Shown here: one piece after another, positions 30,026-38,351 of the stretch
Layout of the letters: every line of letters begins with the position of its first letter
Numbering within the stretch: the first letter of the stretch is position 1
NCBI GenBank assembly: GCA_903857685.1
Contig: CAIOFO010000010.1
Span: 26,928 to 90,927 of the forward strand
Direction: 5' to 3'
Length of the DNA: 64,000 nucleotides
Origin: an uncultured Alphaproteobacteria bacterium
GTDB taxonomy: Bacteria > Pseudomonadota > Alphaproteobacteria > Micropepsales > Micropepsaceae
Notes under the pieces: generated by a model
The model's input: the letters and a program-made list of their open reading frames with translations, nothing else
Told to the model about the DNA's origin: nothing
Databases searched by the model: none
Translations under genes and position numbers: made by a program

Positions 30026-30619
30026 ATGAACAAATCGCATTTTCCGGTAATTGCCGTTTGCGTGGTCCTTTTGTGGACCGGTGCCGCCATGGCGCAGCCC
30101 GCCAAACCGTCCCAGGCCGCCGGCTGCGAAAGTTGCCATGGCGCGGGGGGCGACAGCCAGAAGGCCGACACCCCGCGGCTGAACGGCCAGCAAAGCGGTT
30201 ACCTGCTCACCAGACTGAAGGAATTCCTCGATCCCACGCGCGGCACGCCGCATGCCAACAAGATGATGTGGGAAAACGCCACCACGATCAGCGCCAATGA
30301 CGCGGCGGCGCTGGCGGATTATTTCCGCCGCCTGGCGCCGCCGCGGCGCTCGGGCATAGGAGCGCAGGCCGAAGCGGGCCGCAGGATCTTCCGTCAAGGT
30401 GCCGGTCCGGCCATTGCCGCCTGCGCCACCTGTCATGGACAAGATGGCGAGGGAACAGGCGGCACGCCACGCATTGCCGGACAGCACAAGGACTATGTTA
30501 TGCAACAGCTTCAGGCCTTCATGCTGACCGCGCGCGTCGGCACGCCGATGAACCATCACGCCTGGGACATGACGGAAGAGCAGATGCAGCAGTTGGCGGC
30601 CTATTTGTCCAACAACTAG
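30026..30619 (+). CDS. Di-haem c4-type cytochrome c
   Basis: 197-residue exported protein: signal peptide (ends AMAQP), first haem motif CESCHGAGGD with PRLNGQQSGYL, second haem motif CATCHGQDGEG with PRIAGQHKDYV, and the axial-Met region TPMNHHAW. This two-domain repeat is characteristic of cytochrome c4, an electron donor to cbb3 oxidases. Its position downstream of the cco operon behind its own FixK box fits that role. Confidence 0.92.
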   Translation: MNKSHFPVIAVCVVLLWTGAAMAQPAKPSQAAGCESCHGAGGDSQKADTPRLNGQQSGYLLTRLKEFLDPTRGTPHANKMMWENATTISANDAAALADYFRRLAPPRRSGIGAQAEAGRRIFRQGAGPAIAACATCHGQDGEGTGGTPRIAGQHKDYVMQQLQAFMLTARVGTPMNHHAWDMTEEQMQQLAAYLSNN

Positions 30620-30642
30620 TTTTTCAGCGTCGGGAGGTTGCG

Positions 30643-31239
30643 ATGAATGACTTGCGCCTTGCCCTGGTTTTCGCCGCCGGTCTGCTGATTTGCCAACCGG
30701 GCTATGCACAGCCGGCGAGCCTGCCCATGGATACCCCGGTCAGGATTGCCGGGGTCGAAACCGTCTGCACCGGGGTAAGCTTGGATGCGCGCGAGAATCC
30801 GCTATGGAATTCCTATGCCCTGAAAGTGGAAATCGCGGGCGGTGGGGGCAGATATCTCGGCGGCGAACGCATCACCCTGCGCCGCAACGAGGCGGAGCTG
30901 GTCTCGGTGATTTGTGATGGCCCGTGGATCCTGTTTCAGCTTCCGCCGGGCCGCTACACGGTCGAGGGCGAATTGGCCGGCCAGACGATCTCCTTCACGG
31001 CCTTCATCTCGGCGGGCAACCAAGGCCGGATCATATTGCGCTTCCCCGATACGGACAGCGCTGCGCCCCCATATGCCATGAATTACAGCGACGAAGCGGC
31101 CCAGGCGCTGGGCGTGCACAAGGGGCACGTGGATGTTTTCAATGTCACGCGCGCACCGGATAATGGACTGGCGCCGAATTTTCGGGGCGGCCTCGACAAA
31201 AAAGGCGCCGCAATCCAATTGCAGTGGCCGACCAACTAG
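30643..31239 (+). CDS. Secreted protein of unknown function
   Basis: 198 residues with a clear signal peptide (LRLALVFAAGLLICQPGYAQP). The mature part is beta-rich, with two cysteines (TVCTGVSLD and SVICDGPW) about 45 residues apart that could form a disulfide, and a segment LPPGRYTVEG resembling carboxypeptidase-regulatory-like folds. It starts 23 bases after the cytochrome c4 gene and is probably in the same transcript. Confidence 0.7.
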   Translation: MNDLRLALVFAAGLLICQPGYAQPASLPMDTPVRIAGVETVCTGVSLDARENPLWNSYALKVEIAGGGGRYLGGERITLRRNEAELVSVICDGPWILFQLPPGRYTVEGELAGQTISFTAFISAGNQGRIILRFPDTDSAAPPYAMNYSDEAAQALGVHKGHVDVFNVTRAPDNGLAPNFRGGLDKKGAAIQLQWPTN

Positions 31240-31243
31240 CCGT

Positions 31244-32122
31244 TCACGCCACCAGATCGGCGATGCCGGCGGCGATGATGCCGCTCACGTCAATTGCGGC
31301 GGCCGGCCCAGGAACCGTGTTGGTGGTGACCAGGCCGCAATCCAGGATCGGCTGGGCGCCTTCACTCAATATGCCATGGATGCCGATCGCTACCGGCGGC
31401 AAGGCGCTCAGCGGCCCCAGCAGGCGCATCGCTTCGGCCATGGTGGCGCCGGTTGAAACAATGTCGTCCAGCAGAACCGGGGTGGCGCCGTCCGGAATCT
31501 TCAGATCATGCGGCGACGATTGCACGGTCCGGTCGCCGAGCCTTTGCTTGGACAGGACCGCGAATTCCGCGCCGCAGGCGCCGGCCACCGCGCCCACCCA
31601 TTGCCGGCTTTCCGCATCCGGTCCGATCAGGTATGGCCGCAGGACATGAGCCTTGATCCAGTCGGCGATGGCGGGCCCGGCATGAAAAGCGCGGGCGGGA
31701 ATGGAATAGATTTCGTCAAGCGACTTGTAGCGGTGCAGATGCGGATCCACCGTCGCCAGCCAGTCGCAAGCATGCGAAAGCAGCGCGGCGAAGCTGCGGG
31801 ATGTCACCGTTTCACCCGGCTGGAAGCTGCGGTCCTGCCGCATATAGCAGAGATAGGGCGCTACCAGACCGACCTTGCGCGCGCCCATCTGGCGCGCACC
31901 GTCGGCGGCGAAAAGCAGCGGCGCGATCTTTCCGTCCGGCCACGCCAGCGTGCAGACCAGCACGATGCTGCGCCCGGCAAGGTCATCCTGGAAACGCAGA
32001 TGGGATTCGCCATCGGGAAAAGCGCTCAGCGCCAGGTTGCCGGTGCTGCCGCCGCACAGCGTTGCCAGTCGCGACGCCATCGCCTCATTTCCAGGCAGGG
32101 CAATGAAAAGCGGCGCGCTCAT
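31244..32122 (-). CDS. Ribose-phosphate diphosphokinase (PRPP synthetase) homologue
   Basis: 292 residues: FPDGESHLRF near the N-terminus, the ATP-contact region YMRQDRSFQPGE, PHLHRY and the PRPP-binding loop VLLDDIVSTGATM. It makes PRPP from ribose 5-phosphate and ATP. Shorter than the housekeeping enzyme (~310) and more like the archaeal/class-III type, so likely a second specialised copy. The start overlaps the phosphorylase stop (ATGA). Confidence 0.88.
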   Translation of the reverse strand: MSAPLFIALPGNEAMASRLATLCGGSTGNLALSAFPDGESHLRFQDDLAGRSIVLVCTLAWPDGKIAPLLFAADGARQMGARKVGLVAPYLCYMRQDRSFQPGETVTSRSFAALLSHACDWLATVDPHLHRYKSLDEIYSIPARAFHAGPAIADWIKAHVLRPYLIGPDAESRQWVGAVAGACGAEFAVLSKQRLGDRTVQSSPHDLKIPDGATPVLLDDIVSTGATMAEAMRLLGPLSALPPVAIGIHGILSEGAQPILDCGLVTTNTVPGPAAAIDVSGIIAAGIADLVA

Positions 32123-33618
32123 GTGACGCCGAAAATGTCAGGATTGGCCTCGGCATAGGAAAGGGCATAGGCGAGCTCGCCTTCCGCCTCCGCATGCAGG
32201 GTGCAAAGCGCTGTCCCGGCCGCGATCTGGTCACCCAGCCGGACGTGCAATTCGATTCCGGCGGCCTTGGCGTATGGCGCACCGGCAAGCTTGGCGAGCC
32301 GCGCGATGCGGCGATTGTCTATGCTTTCAAGAACGCCGGCATGGCTGGCCGCCAGAGCCCTGCGGTGCCGAGCCTGTGGCGGAACGCGCATGCCACCTTG
32401 CGCCGCGCAGATGCGCTGAAATTTGCTCCAGGCGCGGCCGTCATCCAGCGCCGTGCTGGCCAATATTGTGCCCTGTCCGGCGGGGGCCTTGCCGCAAAGT
32501 TCCAGCAGGCCGCCCGCCAGCGCCAGGGCACGCGCGCGCAGATCCTGCGGCGCATCCGGCCGGCCCTGCAGGACCGCCAGCACGTCGCGGGCCTCCAGCG
32601 CCGGACCGATGCCGCGGCCGATGGGCTGGTTGCCGTCGCCCTGCATCACCTTGATGCGGATGCCGAAAGCCTCGGCCACAGCGCTCAGGCCGGCAGTAAG
32701 AGAATCAGCCGCCGCGGCGCCGCGGACCTTGGCGGTTGGTCCCACCGGCATGTCAATCACCAGATGGGTGGCGCCCGCCGCGATTTTCTTGGAGAGAATC
32801 GAGGCGATCATCTGGCCTTCGCTGTCGATATCCAGGGCATGTTCGATCCGAATGAGAATATCGTCGGCCGGGCTGAGCTGCATCGCGCCGCCCCAGACGA
32901 TGCAGCCGCCTTCCTGCCCGACGACCGCGCGCAATGCCTGTTCATCCAGCGCCACGGGCGCCAGCGTCTCCATTGTATCGGCGGTGCCGGCCGGCGAGGT
33001 GATGGCGCGCGAGGATGTCTTGGGCATCATCAGCCCCAGGGCGGCGCAGAGCGACACCACGATGGGCGTGGTGCGGTTTCCCGGCAATCCGCCCACCGAA
33101 TGCTTGTCGGCGATGACTTGCCCATGCCAATCAAGACGCTTGCCCGCGCCCACCATGGCGCGGGTGAGAAAACATACCTCGTCCTGCGCCAGGGGCTTGG
33201 TGGCGCAGGCGGTGATGAAAGAAGTGACCTCCAGGGCGGAATAACGCCCCGCCACGATATCGGGGATGATGCGCCCGAAAGCCCGTTCGTCCAGCGCATG
33301 ACCAAAAATCCGGCTTCGCACCAGGCCGAGCGATTCCACCGGCGGCGCATGGCGCGCGGTGATGAGATCGCCCTCCGCGACGCCCAGCGCCTGCCAGGTG
33401 GCGTCGGAAAGCCCGGCTTCGACGCAGTTCAAAAAATCGGATTCCACCTGATAGAGCGTAGCGATGGCGTGCCGGTCGCCCGCCGAAAGCAGGATGCGAT
33501 TATGGGAGGTAAAGCCCTCCGAGCGGCAGACCGAGCAGTCCTTGCGCAGGAAGACGACAGTCTCGGCATGGGTATCTATGCCCAGCAGGCGTGCCCGCAA
33601 CCCGTGCGCCCCTGTCAT
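32119..33618 (-). CDS. Thymidine phosphorylase / AMP phosphorylase family protein
   Basis: 499 residues, about 60 longer than E. coli DeoA, with an extra N-terminal domain as in the archaeal-type AMP/nucleoside phosphorylases. Phosphate-binding motif IADKHSVGGLPGNRTTPIVV, then ITSPAGTADTMETLAPV. It would phosphorolyse a nucleoside or nucleotide to base plus ribose 1-phosphate or ribose 1,5-bisphosphate; which of the two cannot be decided from sequence. The ATG inside the longest frame was used because it overlaps the upstream gene stop (ATGA). Confidence 0.88.
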   Translation of the reverse strand: MTGAHGLRARLLGIDTHAETVVFLRKDCSVCRSEGFTSHNRILLSAGDRHAIATLYQVESDFLNCVEAGLSDATWQALGVAEGDLITARHAPPVESLGLVRSRIFGHALDERAFGRIIPDIVAGRYSALEVTSFITACATKPLAQDEVCFLTRAMVGAGKRLDWHGQVIADKHSVGGLPGNRTTPIVVSLCAALGLMMPKTSSRAITSPAGTADTMETLAPVALDEQALRAVVGQEGGCIVWGGAMQLSPADDILIRIEHALDIDSEGQMIASILSKKIAAGATHLVIDMPVGPTAKVRGAAAADSLTAGLSAVAEAFGIRIKVMQGDGNQPIGRGIGPALEARDVLAVLQGRPDAPQDLRARALALAGGLLELCGKAPAGQGTILASTALDDGRAWSKFQRICAAQGGMRVPPQARHRRALAASHAGVLESIDNRRIARLAKLAGAPYAKAAGIELHVRLGDQIAAGTALCTLHAEAEGELAYALSYAEANPDIFGVT

Positions 33619-34982
33619 GGAAGAATTACGCTCTGACCATGGTCCGGCACGGCGCAATTCCAGCCGAATTTTTCTTCCAGCGCATGGCGCAGCCCGTCCG
33701 CGCCCTGCGGTTCGCCATGCACGATGAAGGCCGTGCGCGGCGGCGTCTTGAATCCACCGGCCCAGCGCAGCAGCTCCTCCTGGTCGGCATGGGCTGACAG
33801 CATGGACAAATTATGGACTTCGGCGCGAACTGGGATGTACCGGCCATGCATCTTGATGTTCGGGGCGCCCGCGACCATGGCGGCGCCGCGCGTGCCGCCG
33901 GCCTGGAAGCCGGTGAACAATATCACATTCTTGGGATCGGGGGCGTAATGCTCCAGGTGATGCAGCACCCGTCCGCCCGTCGCCATGCCGCTGGCGGATA
34001 TGATCACCTTGGCCATGGCGCTGGCGGTCAGGTCCCTGGATTCCTCTCCGGTGTGGACGTAATGCACATCGCCATCCAGCAGCGCCATCCCGGCCGCGTC
34101 CAGTTTCTGATCGGCGGCATGACGGCGGAATATGTCCGTTGCGTCGATCGCCATGGGACTGTCGAGGAAAACCGGCAATAGCTTTGGCAGTTTGCCCGCC
34201 GCCTTCAGCCGGCCCAAATGATACAACAGGCATTGCGCCCGCCCAACCGCGAAGGCGGGCACCACCACCGTGCCGCCGCGATGGACGGTCTTGTTGATAA
34301 TGCCGGCCAGAACGTCTTCCACGTCGCTGCGGTCATGGCGGCGATCGCCATAGGTCGATTCCATCAGCAGATAGTCCGCCGGCTCCGGCGTTTCGGGACC
34401 GAGCATCAACGGGTCGTCATAGCGACCGATATCGCCGGAGAAGGCGATTGTCTTGCCGTCCCAATCCATCAGCGCGGAAGCGGCGCCCAGAATATGCCCG
34501 GCGCGCATATAGCGCAGCACTGCACCGCCCGGAAGGGTCACATCTTCATGGAATGATACGGGCCTCAGATATTTGAGCGCCTTGATGGCGTCACCCTCGG
34601 TGTAAAGCGGCAGGGCGGGCTTGTGCTTGGAAAATTGATGCCGGTTTGCCTCGGCTGCGTCGCGCTCCTGCAGATGGCCGGAATCCGGCAATAGAATGCC
34701 GCACAGATCGGCGGTGCCTTCGGTGCAAAAGATCGGCCCGCGAAACCCGTTCTTCACCAGCAGCGGCAGATAGCCGGAATGGTCGAGATGGGCGTGGGTC
34801 AGGACGACCGCCGCAATGCTGGCGGGCGCGACGGGCGGCGGCGCCCAGTTGCGCAGGCGCAGCGCCTTGAAGCCCTGGAACAGACCGCAATCCACCAGGA
34901 TGCGTTGGTCCCCGCGCTGCAAAAGATATTTGGAGCCGGTGACGGTACCGGCGCCGCCGAGAAAGGTGAGGTTAAGGCTCAT
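33615..34982 (-). CDS. MBL-fold beta-CASP RNA exonuclease/endonuclease-like protein
   Basis: 455 residues: metallo-beta-lactamase core with the zinc motif HAHLDHSG, AGHILGAASA and SGDIGRYDDP, the beta-CASP insert, and C-terminal motifs ISASGMATGGRVLHHL, SAHADQEELLRW and FIVHGE. This is the CPSF73/YSH1-like RNase subclass without KH domains. First gene of the three-gene unit whose starts and stops overlap by four bases each. Confidence 0.93.
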   Translation of the reverse strand: MSLNLTFLGGAGTVTGSKYLLQRGDQRILVDCGLFQGFKALRLRNWAPPPVAPASIAAVVLTHAHLDHSGYLPLLVKNGFRGPIFCTEGTADLCGILLPDSGHLQERDAAEANRHQFSKHKPALPLYTEGDAIKALKYLRPVSFHEDVTLPGGAVLRYMRAGHILGAASALMDWDGKTIAFSGDIGRYDDPLMLGPETPEPADYLLMESTYGDRRHDRSDVEDVLAGIINKTVHRGGTVVVPAFAVGRAQCLLYHLGRLKAAGKLPKLLPVFLDSPMAIDATDIFRRHAADQKLDAAGMALLDGDVHYVHTGEESRDLTASAMAKVIISASGMATGGRVLHHLEHYAPDPKNVILFTGFQAGGTRGAAMVAGAPNIKMHGRYIPVRAEVHNLSMLSAHADQEELLRWAGGFKTPPRTAFIVHGEPQGADGLRHALEEKFGWNCAVPDHGQSVILP

Positions 34983-35041
34983 GATCCGCCGGTTTCATAA
35001 TAAGAGGCACGCCAGACTGCGCCATTGTGGTCGGCGGGCAA

Positions 35042-35055
35042 TTGATCTGGCGCAA
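35042..35055. promoter_or_regulatory. Weak FixK-like site between the RNase operon and the BON gene
   Basis: TTGATCTGGCGCAA fits TTG(A/C)-N6-(T/G)CAA but only one half is the full TTGAT. It lies 59 bases before the RNase gene and 82 before the BON gene, so either or both divergent promoters could use it. Confidence 0.45.
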
Positions 35056-35137
35056 AGCCGCCGGGGCCGGGAATGGCCCATCCTGCACTTGTGGGCTTGC
35101 GGCCGTCCGGCAGTCCCGCAACCCAAAGGAGTGGAAA

Positions 35138-35788
35138 ATGAGCGACATGTTCCTTCGCCAGAGCATCCTCGACGAACTGGATTTCGAGCCGAGCGTGAAT
35201 GCGATCCATATCGGGGTTGCCGTGGACAATGGCGTGGTGATGCTCAGCGGCATGGTTGGCTCCTACGCCGAGAAGCTGGCGGTTGAGCAGGCGATCCGCC
35301 GCGTCAAGGGCGTGACGGCCATCGCCGAGGAAATCAAGGTTCGTTATGCCGAGGACAAGAAGACTTCGGACGCCGAGATCGCGCAGCGTGCAATCAATAT
35401 CCTTCACTGGAATGCGGTGGTGCCCAAGGACAGCATTCAGATCAAGGTGCAGGATGGCTGGGTCGCATTATCGGGAAAGGTGGACTGGCATTATCAGCGC
35501 GCCGCCGCCGAAAACGCCGTCCGCAAGCTGTCCGGCGTGGTGGGCGTGGTCAACAGCATCGCGGTCAAGCCGCAGGTGCATGCCGACGACGTCAAACGCA
35601 GGATCGAGGACGCTCTCAAGCGCCATGCCGGCGTGGAGGCGCAGCGCATCAACGTCAATGTGCGCGATGGCGGCCATGTCACGCTGGACGGTTATGTCCA
35701 TGACTGGCGCGAGCGTCAGGCCGCCGAATATGCCGCCTGGTCCGCGCCAGGCGTCCAAGGCGTCGAGGATCGCCTGACAATTTCCTGA
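35138..35788 (+). CDS. Triple BON-domain protein
   Basis: 216 residues with three successive BON repeats, each of the form ...I.V.V.(N/D)G.V.LSG.V (VDNGVVMLSGMV, VQDGWVALSGKV, VRDGGHVTLDGYV). No signal peptide or membrane segment, so cytoplasmic or exported by an unseen route; BON proteins usually bind membranes or ligands under stress. AAGGAG lies seven bases before the chosen ATG; the longer frame adds 37 unconserved codons. Confidence 0.88.
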   Translation: MSDMFLRQSILDELDFEPSVNAIHIGVAVDNGVVMLSGMVGSYAEKLAVEQAIRRVKGVTAIAEEIKVRYAEDKKTSDAEIAQRAINILHWNAVVPKDSIQIKVQDGWVALSGKVDWHYQRAAAENAVRKLSGVVGVVNSIAVKPQVHADDVKRRIEDALKRHAGVEAQRINVNVRDGGHVTLDGYVHDWRERQAAEYAAWSAPGVQGVEDRLTIS

Positions 35789-35831
35789 CTGGTTTGCGGC
35801 CGCGGGGCGGAAGCAATCATTCCGCCCCCGG

Positions 35832-37082
35832 CTAGCCTGCCGGAAAATATGCATGGGCCGCGGCGCCCGCGCCAAACGCTGCCAAGGCCGACAGGCTCAG
35901 CATCATTCCCAGCTTCGGTCCGCCAAATATCAGCGCCAGCACCGATTTTGCCAGTCCATTGGCAGCGGCGGCGATCAGGATGGTGGAAACCGCAACAGCG
36001 GCCGTCACTCCGGTGCCGGCCAGTTTGGCCATGGAGAGCGTAATCGGGTCCACATCCAGCAGGCCCGATATGCCGCCCAGGGCAAACAACCCCGAATGGG
36101 CCGAAGCCCCTATTTTCGACAGCAGCATGATGATGGCCAGCAGGGCGGTGAGGCGCAGCATCAATCCCAGGTCAAAGGGGTCCTGCAAGGCCAGCGCATG
36201 GTTCTCGACCGTCGCCGCCGCGCGCCAGGCCAAGAACCCCGGTAGCAGCAATATCGCCGCCGCCGCCAGAATGGACGGCGCCAGCGGCGCAGCCAGGGCA
36301 GGCTGGATCAGGATGGCCACCGCCGACATCCGCAGCAGCGAGACAATCCAGGCTGCCAGGATCGCGGCCATGACGGCAGGCAGGGCCCCGGCATCACGCC
36401 GCACCAGGCGGGCATATGTCCAGGTCACGGTGGTCGAGCTGACGATGCCGCCCAGCAATGCGGCCGAAAGCAGCCCATTGCGCTCGCCTGCGATCCTGAC
36501 CGCAATATACCCGGCATAGGAAATCGCGCCGACCAGCACCGTCATCAGCCAGATCTGGTGGGGATTGAGCGCATCCCAGGGATCCACCGTGCGGTCCGGC
36601 AGCACCGGCAGCAGCACCGCCGTCATCACCAGCAGCATGAGCGCGGCGCGCAGTTCGGTCCATTTCAGATTGCGCAGGAATTCATGCATCACCCGCCGTT
36701 CAGCCAGAATGGCAGCCGAGACCACACCCACGGCCGCCGCCACCGCCAAACTTCCCCTGGCGGCATAGGCCCCGAGCGCAAATGTCAGCAGTCCTGCCAC
36801 CAGATCGGTGGCCGAAACGCTGCCTTCCTGCGCGGCGCGGCGCCATTCGAATATGCCAAGGGGAAGGGCAAAAGCCAGGAAGCTAAGTCCTAGGGCTGTT
36901 GTGCCGGCGCCGGAAAACAGGCTGCAAATCGCGCCCAGGATCCCGATCAGCGTGAAGGTGCGAATGCCCGCTACGCGCGCGCCATCCCGCGCCTGACGTT
37001 CCTGCCAGCCGCGTTCGATTCCGATCAAAAGGCCTATGGCGGCAGCAAGGGCTGCCCGCTGCAGGAGTTCCAGTTCGGACAT
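35832..37082 (-). CDS. MgtC/DUF4010 family membrane protein
   Basis: 416 residues, ten or more hydrophobic segments. N-terminal MgtC-like domain (AAAIGLLIGIERGWQER...GIRTFTLIGILGAI), then a DUF4010 part. Predicted inner-membrane protein; members are linked to Mg2+/osmotic homeostasis but the function of this fusion class is unsettled. Downstream of a 43-residue membrane protein and a nitroreductase on the same strand. Confidence 0.85.
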   Translation of the reverse strand: MSELELLQRAALAAAIGLLIGIERGWQERQARDGARVAGIRTFTLIGILGAICSLFSGAGTTALGLSFLAFALPLGIFEWRRAAQEGSVSATDLVAGLLTFALGAYAARGSLAVAAAVGVVSAAILAERRVMHEFLRNLKWTELRAALMLLVMTAVLLPVLPDRTVDPWDALNPHQIWLMTVLVGAISYAGYIAVRIAGERNGLLSAALLGGIVSSTTVTWTYARLVRRDAGALPAVMAAILAAWIVSLLRMSAVAILIQPALAAPLAPSILAAAAILLLPGFLAWRAAATVENHALALQDPFDLGLMLRLTALLAIIMLLSKIGASAHSGLFALGGISGLLDVDPITLSMAKLAGTGVTAAVAVSTILIAAAANGLAKSVLALIFGGPKLGMMLSLSALAAFGAGAAAHAYFPAG

Positions 37083-37088
37083 GGCCCC

Positions 37089-37220
37089 TCAGCCCGGGGG
37101 ATGGGGTGCGAAATACAGGATGGCGGTGAGGGTGAGGACGAGGGCGAGAAACACCAGGCAAACCCATAGATAGGCGCCGAAACGATCCTCATTCCCGATT
37201 TCTCTCAGCAGCTTCATCAT
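37089..37220 (-). CDS. 43-residue membrane protein
   Basis: Short frame MMKLLREIGNEDRFGAYL followed by one hydrophobic span (VCLVFLALVLTLTAILYFA) and a PHPPG tail. It sits between the nitroreductase (5-base gap) and the MgtC-like gene (6-base gap), so translation in the same transcript is likely. Family not recognised. Confidence 0.55.
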   Translation of the reverse strand: MMKLLREIGNEDRFGAYLWVCLVFLALVLTLTAILYFAPHPPG

Positions 37221-37225
37221 GCGCC

Positions 37226-37855
37226 TCAGGGATGGGTGAGAGTCCCGTCAACGCCCGGAACGATCTGTCCGGGCGTCCGGCCCGTCACCAGGCCATCGCC
37301 GATCCAGTTGATCTCGGGTTTCTTGCGCGCCACCGGCGGCATCTCGGCCTTGGGATAGCCGATGACGAGAGGCGCCACGGCGCGGTAATTTGGCGGCAGG
37401 CCCAGGGCCTTCAACCCGTCTTCGCTGTTGAGCCAGGCTTGCGCAAATCCGATCCAGCAGCTTCCCAGGCCCAGGTCCAGCGCCGCCAGCATGGCGTTTT
37501 CGGCCGCCATGGCGCAATCCTCGACATGCCATTGGCCCTGCGCCTCGGCAGAGATCACCAGCAGGGCGGGCGCGTTGTAGAAAATATTGAAATGCGGATC
37601 ACCCAGGACATCCAGAAAGTGGCCGGATCGCGGCATGGCGGCCACGCCCTTGAGCACCAGGGCCTTGGCTTGGGTTGCGATTTCACCCATCAGGTTTGCA
37701 TCGGTCACCACGGTGAAATGCCAAGGCTGTTCATTCATGGCGCTGGGGGCCCAGCTCGCCGCAGCAATCATCTGCCGCAGCAGAGCCGCCGGCACTTTAT
37801 CCGGCTTGAAGTCCCGCACGGCGCGGCGGCAATGAATGGCATCCAGGATATTCAT
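37226..37855 (-). CDS. Nitroreductase family protein
   Basis: 209-residue FMN-dependent oxidoreductase: N-terminal AIHCRRAVRDFKPDKVP (FMN phosphate contacts), SWAPSAMNEQPWHF, and the glycine-rich GLGSCWIGFAQ. Uses NAD(P)H to reduce nitro compounds or quinones; physiological substrate unknown. Preceded by the two small membrane ORFs that carry a FixK box, so probably induced by low oxygen. Confidence 0.88.
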   Translation of the reverse strand: MNILDAIHCRRAVRDFKPDKVPAALLRQMIAAASWAPSAMNEQPWHFTVVTDANLMGEIATQAKALVLKGVAAMPRSGHFLDVLGDPHFNIFYNAPALLVISAEAQGQWHVEDCAMAAENAMLAALDLGLGSCWIGFAQAWLNSEDGLKALGLPPNYRAVAPLVIGYPKAEMPPVARKKPEINWIGDGLVTGRTPGQIVPGVDGTLTHP

Positions 37856-37858
37856 TGC

Positions 37859-38053
37859 CTATTTTTCCCCGGCCGGGTCGTGGAAGAGGTGCACCGTCAG
37901 ATAAATCAGCAGCCCGGTGCCCAATCCGCCCCCGATCGCGAACAGCAGGTCGGCGTCCCCCGTATAGGTGAAGATTATGGCGAAAACGACAACTGCGGCG
38001 ATGACAGCCGCAGTATGAAGCAACGCAGCGCGCCCGGACGCGGCGTCAATCAA
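37859..38053 (-). CDS. 64-residue two-span membrane protein
   Basis: Starts with TTG whose TGA overlap with the previous gene (TTGA) implies translational coupling. Two hydrophobic segments (HTAAVIAAVVVFAIIFTYTG and LLFAIGGGLGTGLLIYLTVHLF) joined by a short loop, ending in HDPAGEK. Family not recognised. Confidence 0.6.
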   Translation of the reverse strand: MIDAASGRAALLHTAAVIAAVVVFAIIFTYTGDADLLFAIGGGLGTGLLIYLTVHLFHDPAGEK

Positions 38054-38217
38054 TGATGCACCTTTTCGCGTTCGGCGGTTTTTGTTTCCGCGGGCGAAGT
38101 GCCACGCAACTCGCGCATGCGGCGCGTTTCGTCCCATGAGGCAAAGCCCAGCATGAGGGCGAACACGGCAAATGTGCTCACCACGAAAATCACAACCGTC
38201 ATGTCCTGAACCGTCAT
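38050..38217 (-). CDS. 55-residue single-span membrane protein
   Basis: MTVQDMTVVIFVVSTFAVFA membrane segment followed by a charged tail (WDETRRMRELRG...KTAEREKVHH). GGGAGG precedes the ATG by seven bases. First gene of a unit (55 aa, 64 aa, nitroreductase, 43 aa, MgtC-like) behind a perfect FixK box. Function unknown. Confidence 0.62.
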   Translation of the reverse strand: MTVQDMTVVIFVVSTFAVFALMLGFASWDETRRMRELRGTSPAETKTAEREKVHH

Positions 38218-38270
38218 TCCAACCTCCCATTTTCGCTGTCTGAGCATCACGCAGGCCGGCGCCGGGGGAT

Positions 38271-38284
38271 TTGATTTGAATCAA
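38271..38284. promoter_or_regulatory. FNR/FixK box, divergent
   Basis: TTGATTTGAATCAA, perfect half-sites; 53 bases before the minus-strand small membrane gene and 67 before the plus-strand TPR gene. Confidence 0.82.
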
Positions 38285-38351
38285 GCCGGCATTTGATTCC
38301 GCGCAATGCCGTTGGGGCAAATTGTCTCAAAATGGCCGAAAAGGAGCGCCC

